DNA from: Alistipes sp.
Lineage (GTDB): Bacteria > Bacteroidota > Bacteroidia > Bacteroidales > Rikenellaceae
Reading direction: 5' to 3'
Assembly (NCBI GenBank): GCA_017559685.1
Contig: JAFYQY010000095.1
Coordinates: forward strand, 1-8,390
Length of the DNA: 8,390 nt
The notes below the pieces were generated by a model. The model did no database searches. It saw nothing but the letters and a program-made list of their open reading frames with translations, and was not told the DNA's origin. Below, one piece after another: positions 6,712 to 8,390 of this stretch (position 1 is the first letter of the stretch; the number at the start of each line of letters is the position of its first letter). Position numbers and translations under genes: made by a program.

Positions 6712-7643
6712 TAAAGCGAACATTGTATTTCGGCAATCCAGCCTACCTATCGGTTAAACTTGCTCAGCTCGAGATTCGTTTGCCAGAAGTGGAAAAGAAC
6801 GACTCTTTCACCGAGTCGTTCAAGAATAGCACTGTTAAGAGAGTCCCCATTGAGGATATAGGTGTCGTAGTGCTCGATAATAAGCAGATAACTATCACTC
6901 AGGCGGCAATAGGTGCATTGCTCGATAACAATGTTGCAGTTATAACTTGCGATGATCATCGTATGCCGACGGGGTTGATGTTGCCTCTTGCGGGCAACAC
7001 CACTCAGTCGGAACGATATCGTCACCAGATAGATGCCTCGCTACCGCTTAAAAAGCAGCTATGGCAGCAGACGATTCAAGCTAAGATTCTCAACCAGTCT
7101 ACAGTATTGCTGCGACAGCGAAATATGGAATGCGGTAATATGGAGGCGTGGGCTAAGCTGGTTAAGAGTGGAGATGGCGATAATCTCGAAGCACGAGCTG
7201 CTGCATTCTATTGGCAGAATCTATTTGGTAATATCAAGGGTTTTAATCGTGATAGAGAGGGTATACCTCCAAACAATCTTCTTAACTATGGTTATGCAAT
7301 ATTGCGTGCTGTTGTTGCACGTTCGTTGGTGGGCAGCGGACTCCTTCCTACACTGGGCATACATCACCATAATCGCTATAATGCCTACTGTCTTGCCGAT
7401 GATATTATGGAGCCATATCGCCCATATGTCGATAAGTTGGTGGCAGAAATTGTTGATAGTGGGGTAGATGTGTCAAAACTCACTACAGAGATAAAGAGTA
7501 AGTTGCTCTCTATACCTGTTCTCGATGTTGTGATTAATGGCAGGCGTAGTCCTCTAATGATAGGTGTTGGTATGACAACAGCCTCATTATATAAGTGCTA
7601 TAGCGGTGAGATTCGCAAAATATCTTATCCTACAATGGAATGA
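6708..7643 (+). CDS. cas1: CRISPR integrase Cas1 (type II)
   Basis: Integrase subunit that, with Cas2, inserts new spacers next to the leader-proximal repeat. The 311-aa length fits type II Cas1. The N-terminus ([16 protein letters not shown]) starts the beta domain; the helical domain carries the metal-binding residues: E161 in [15 protein letters not shown], a histidine in GIHHHNRYN (219-221) and E235 in [11 protein letters not shown], the usual E-H-E/D set. The ATG lies inside the cas9 stop (ATGA) and the stop TGA overlaps the cas2 start the same way, so cas9-cas1-cas2 is a translationally coupled operon. No csn2 or cas4 is seen, which marks subtype II-C. Confidence 0.96.
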   Translation: MIKRTLYFGNPAYLSVKLAQLEIRLPEVEKNDSFTESFKNSTVKRVPIEDIGVVVLDNKQITITQAAIGALLDNNVAVITCDDHRMPTGLMLPLAGNTTQSERYRHQIDASLPLKKQLWQQTIQAKILNQSTVLLRQRNMECGNMEAWAKLVKSGDGDNLEARAAAFYWQNLFGNIKGFNRDREGIPPNNLLNYGYAILRAVVARSLVGSGLLPTLGIHHHNRYNAYCLADDIMEPYRPYVDKLVAEIVDSGVDVSKLTTEIKSKLLSIPVLDVVINGRRSPLMIGVGMTTASLYKCYSGEIRKISYPTME

Positions 7644-7975
7644 TTGAACGACTAAGTGAATACCAAGTAATGTGGATTTTTGTCTTTTTCGACCTCCCTA
7701 CCGAGACAAAGAGCGACCGCAAGAAGTATGCAGAGTTTCGCAAACACCTCTTGCAAGATGGATTCACTATGTTCCAATTCTCTATATATCTTCGCCACTG
7801 CCCAAGTCGTGAAAATGCCGATGTGCATATCAAACGAGTGAAAAAATTTTTACCTAAGGATGGATATGTTGGCATTTTAACCATAACTGACAAACAATTT
7901 GGGCAGATGGAACTATTTCGAGGATGCCAACGTATCAAACAAGATAATCCAACTCAGCAACTCGAACTCTTCTAA
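7640..7975 (+). CDS. cas2: CRISPR adaptation protein Cas2
   Basis: Forms the dimeric core of the Cas1-Cas2 spacer-integration complex. The 111-aa protein has the ferredoxin-like start [11 protein letters not shown] (D18 at the family's conserved aspartate), the helix [17 protein letters not shown], then [11 protein letters not shown] and [19 protein letters not shown]. It overlaps cas1 by 4 bases. The C-terminal tail after about residue 98 is polar and ends in QQLELF, which resembles the sliding-clamp-binding pentapeptide QLxLF; see findings. It is the last gene before the array, and no other cas gene follows within the window. Confidence 0.95.
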   Translation: MIERLSEYQVMWIFVFFDLPTETKSDRKKYAEFRKHLLQDGFTMFQFSIYLRHCPSRENADVHIKRVKKFLPKDGYVGILTITDKQFGQMELFRGCQRIKQDNPTQQLELF

Positions 7976-7979
7976 TACG

Positions 7980-8010
7980 AAAAAGGATTTGCCTCAAATG
8001 AGGCAAATCC
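7980..8010 (-). terminator. Intrinsic terminator for leftward array transcripts
   Basis: GGATTTGCCTC (7985-7995) and GAGGCAAATCC (8000-8010) form a perfect 11-bp stem with an AAAT loop. On the minus strand it is followed at once by five T (A-run 7980-7984 on plus). On the plus strand the next T-run (8027-8032) is too far to fit a standard terminator for the cas operon, though the hairpin may still protect the cas mRNA end. It lies between cas2 and the array, placed to stop pre-crRNA before it runs antisense into cas2. Confidence 0.8.
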
Positions 8011-8085
8011 CAAAATCAAACACAGATTTTTTCTTTTCTAAATATCTTTGTAAACTCTTGCAATACAGTGTGTTACTGTGATTGT

Positions 8086-8390
8086 AGTGTGTTTGATATG
8101 TCAAAGATACAAATTTAAAAGCAAATCACAACATAGATCCAGGTACTAATAAAATAGAGTGAGTGTGTTTGATATGTCAAAGATACAAATTTAAAAGCAA
8201 ATCACAACAGTGCGGTTCGGGTTCGAGTCCCCGTACGGAGTGTGTTTGATATGTCAAAGATACAAATTTAAAAGCAAATCACAACATGCTCTGTGCATCT
8301 CTCTTTTTCTGCTGGAGTGTGTTTGATATGTCAAAGATACAAATTTAAAAGCAAATCACAACGGCGCGGTTCGGGTTCGAGTCCCCGTAC
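8086..8390 (-). CRISPR. Type II-C CRISPR array, 4 repeats, continues past window end
   Basis: Four identical 47-nt repeats at 8086-8132, 8162-8208, 8239-8285 and 8316-8362. Spacers: 8133-8161 (29 nt), 8209-8238 (30), 8286-8315 (30) and 8363-8390 (28, cut by the window end). In crRNA sense (minus strand) the repeat begins GTTGTGATTTGCTTTTAAAT, very close to the known Bacteroides fragilis II-C repeat, and its first bases match the tracrRNA anti-repeat. It contains a small hairpin TTTGA-CATA-TCAAA. The base before each of repeats 2-4 is G, so a 48-nt repeat with a variant last copy is possible. The leader and newest spacers should be to the right, outside the window; repeat 1 is then the oldest end. 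Spacers 2 and 4 are nearly identical and look like a tRNA T-arm; I recognise no target for spacers 1 and 3. Confidence 0.97.
8102..8132 (-). promoter_or_regulatory. Promoter-like element inside each CRISPR repeat
   Basis: Reading leftward in repeat 1: GTTG (8132-8129), 19 bases, then TATCTTTG (8109-8102), matching the Bacteroides consensus TTG-N19-21-TAnnTTTG. Identical copies lie at 8178-8208, 8255-8285 and 8332-8362. Initiation about five to eight bases on would fall in the last dozen bases of the repeat, just before the spacer. This parallels Neisseria meningitidis II-C arrays, where every repeat carries a promoter. Activity here is inferred from sequence only. Confidence 0.55.

Noticed and set aside
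8067..8074. AGTGTGTT next to repeat 1 as a decayed extra repeat
   Set aside because: Only 8 bases match the repeat start and the sequence then diverges; too short to separate from chance.
8211..8236. tRNA gene suggested by GGTTCGAGTCC in spacer 2 (and again in spacer 4)
   Set aside because: Only a T-arm-like fragment is present, confined to a spacer between identical CRISPR repeats; no D-arm, anticodon arm or acceptor strand is nearby.

Overview
The window comes from a member of the Bacteroidetes, most likely Bacteroidales. It carries TAnnTTTG-type -7 promoter elements, lacks strong Shine-Dalgarno sites, and has a CRISPR repeat of the long (47-nt) kind known from Bacteroides type II-C loci. 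Genus cannot be set from the sequence alone.

Layout, left to right. (1) Positions 1-2133 hold two metabolic genes: the 3' part of a UshA-like 5'-nucleotidase (cut by the window start, closed by a strong intrinsic terminator at 1493-1524) and methylglyoxal synthase mgsA, with its own -7 element. (2) Positions 2134-2355 are a patchwork of non-coding elements: a large imperfect hairpin, two copies of a 37-nt direct repeat 65 bases apart, and, starting on the base after the second copy, a sequence resembling an IS3/IS150-group insertion sequence terminus. (3) Positions 2356-2943 hold an unrecognised 195-aa ORF. Its first ~30 residues look like the start of an IS3-type OrfA and the rest like an unrelated cytosolic protein. 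(4) Positions 3054-8390 are a type II-C CRISPR-Cas locus: a divergent minus-strand tracrRNA, then cas9-cas1-cas2 overlapping by 4 bases at each junction (ATGA), then a CRISPR array that runs off the window end.

How the locus fits together. The tracrRNA gene is complete: a TTTG-N20-TATTTTTG promoter, a predicted start about 5 bases downstream that falls on the first base of a 23-nt perfect anti-repeat, and a GC-rich hairpin with a T-run. Anti-repeat pairing puts the crRNA sense on the minus strand, so the array is read towards the cas genes. Two further signals agree. Each repeat carries a minus-strand promoter match (GTTG-N19-TATCTTTG), and a perfect 11-bp hairpin with a T-run on the minus strand lies between cas2 and the array, placed to stop array transcripts before they enter cas2 antisense.

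The points most worth a second look are the two near-identical spacers that look like a tRNA T-arm and 3' end, the promoter inside every repeat, repeat-like fragments in front of cas9, a sliding-clamp-like QLELF tail on Cas2, and the repeat/IS-end/chimeric-ORF junction near 2310. I see a known class of system (type II-C) with unusual details, not a clearly new one.
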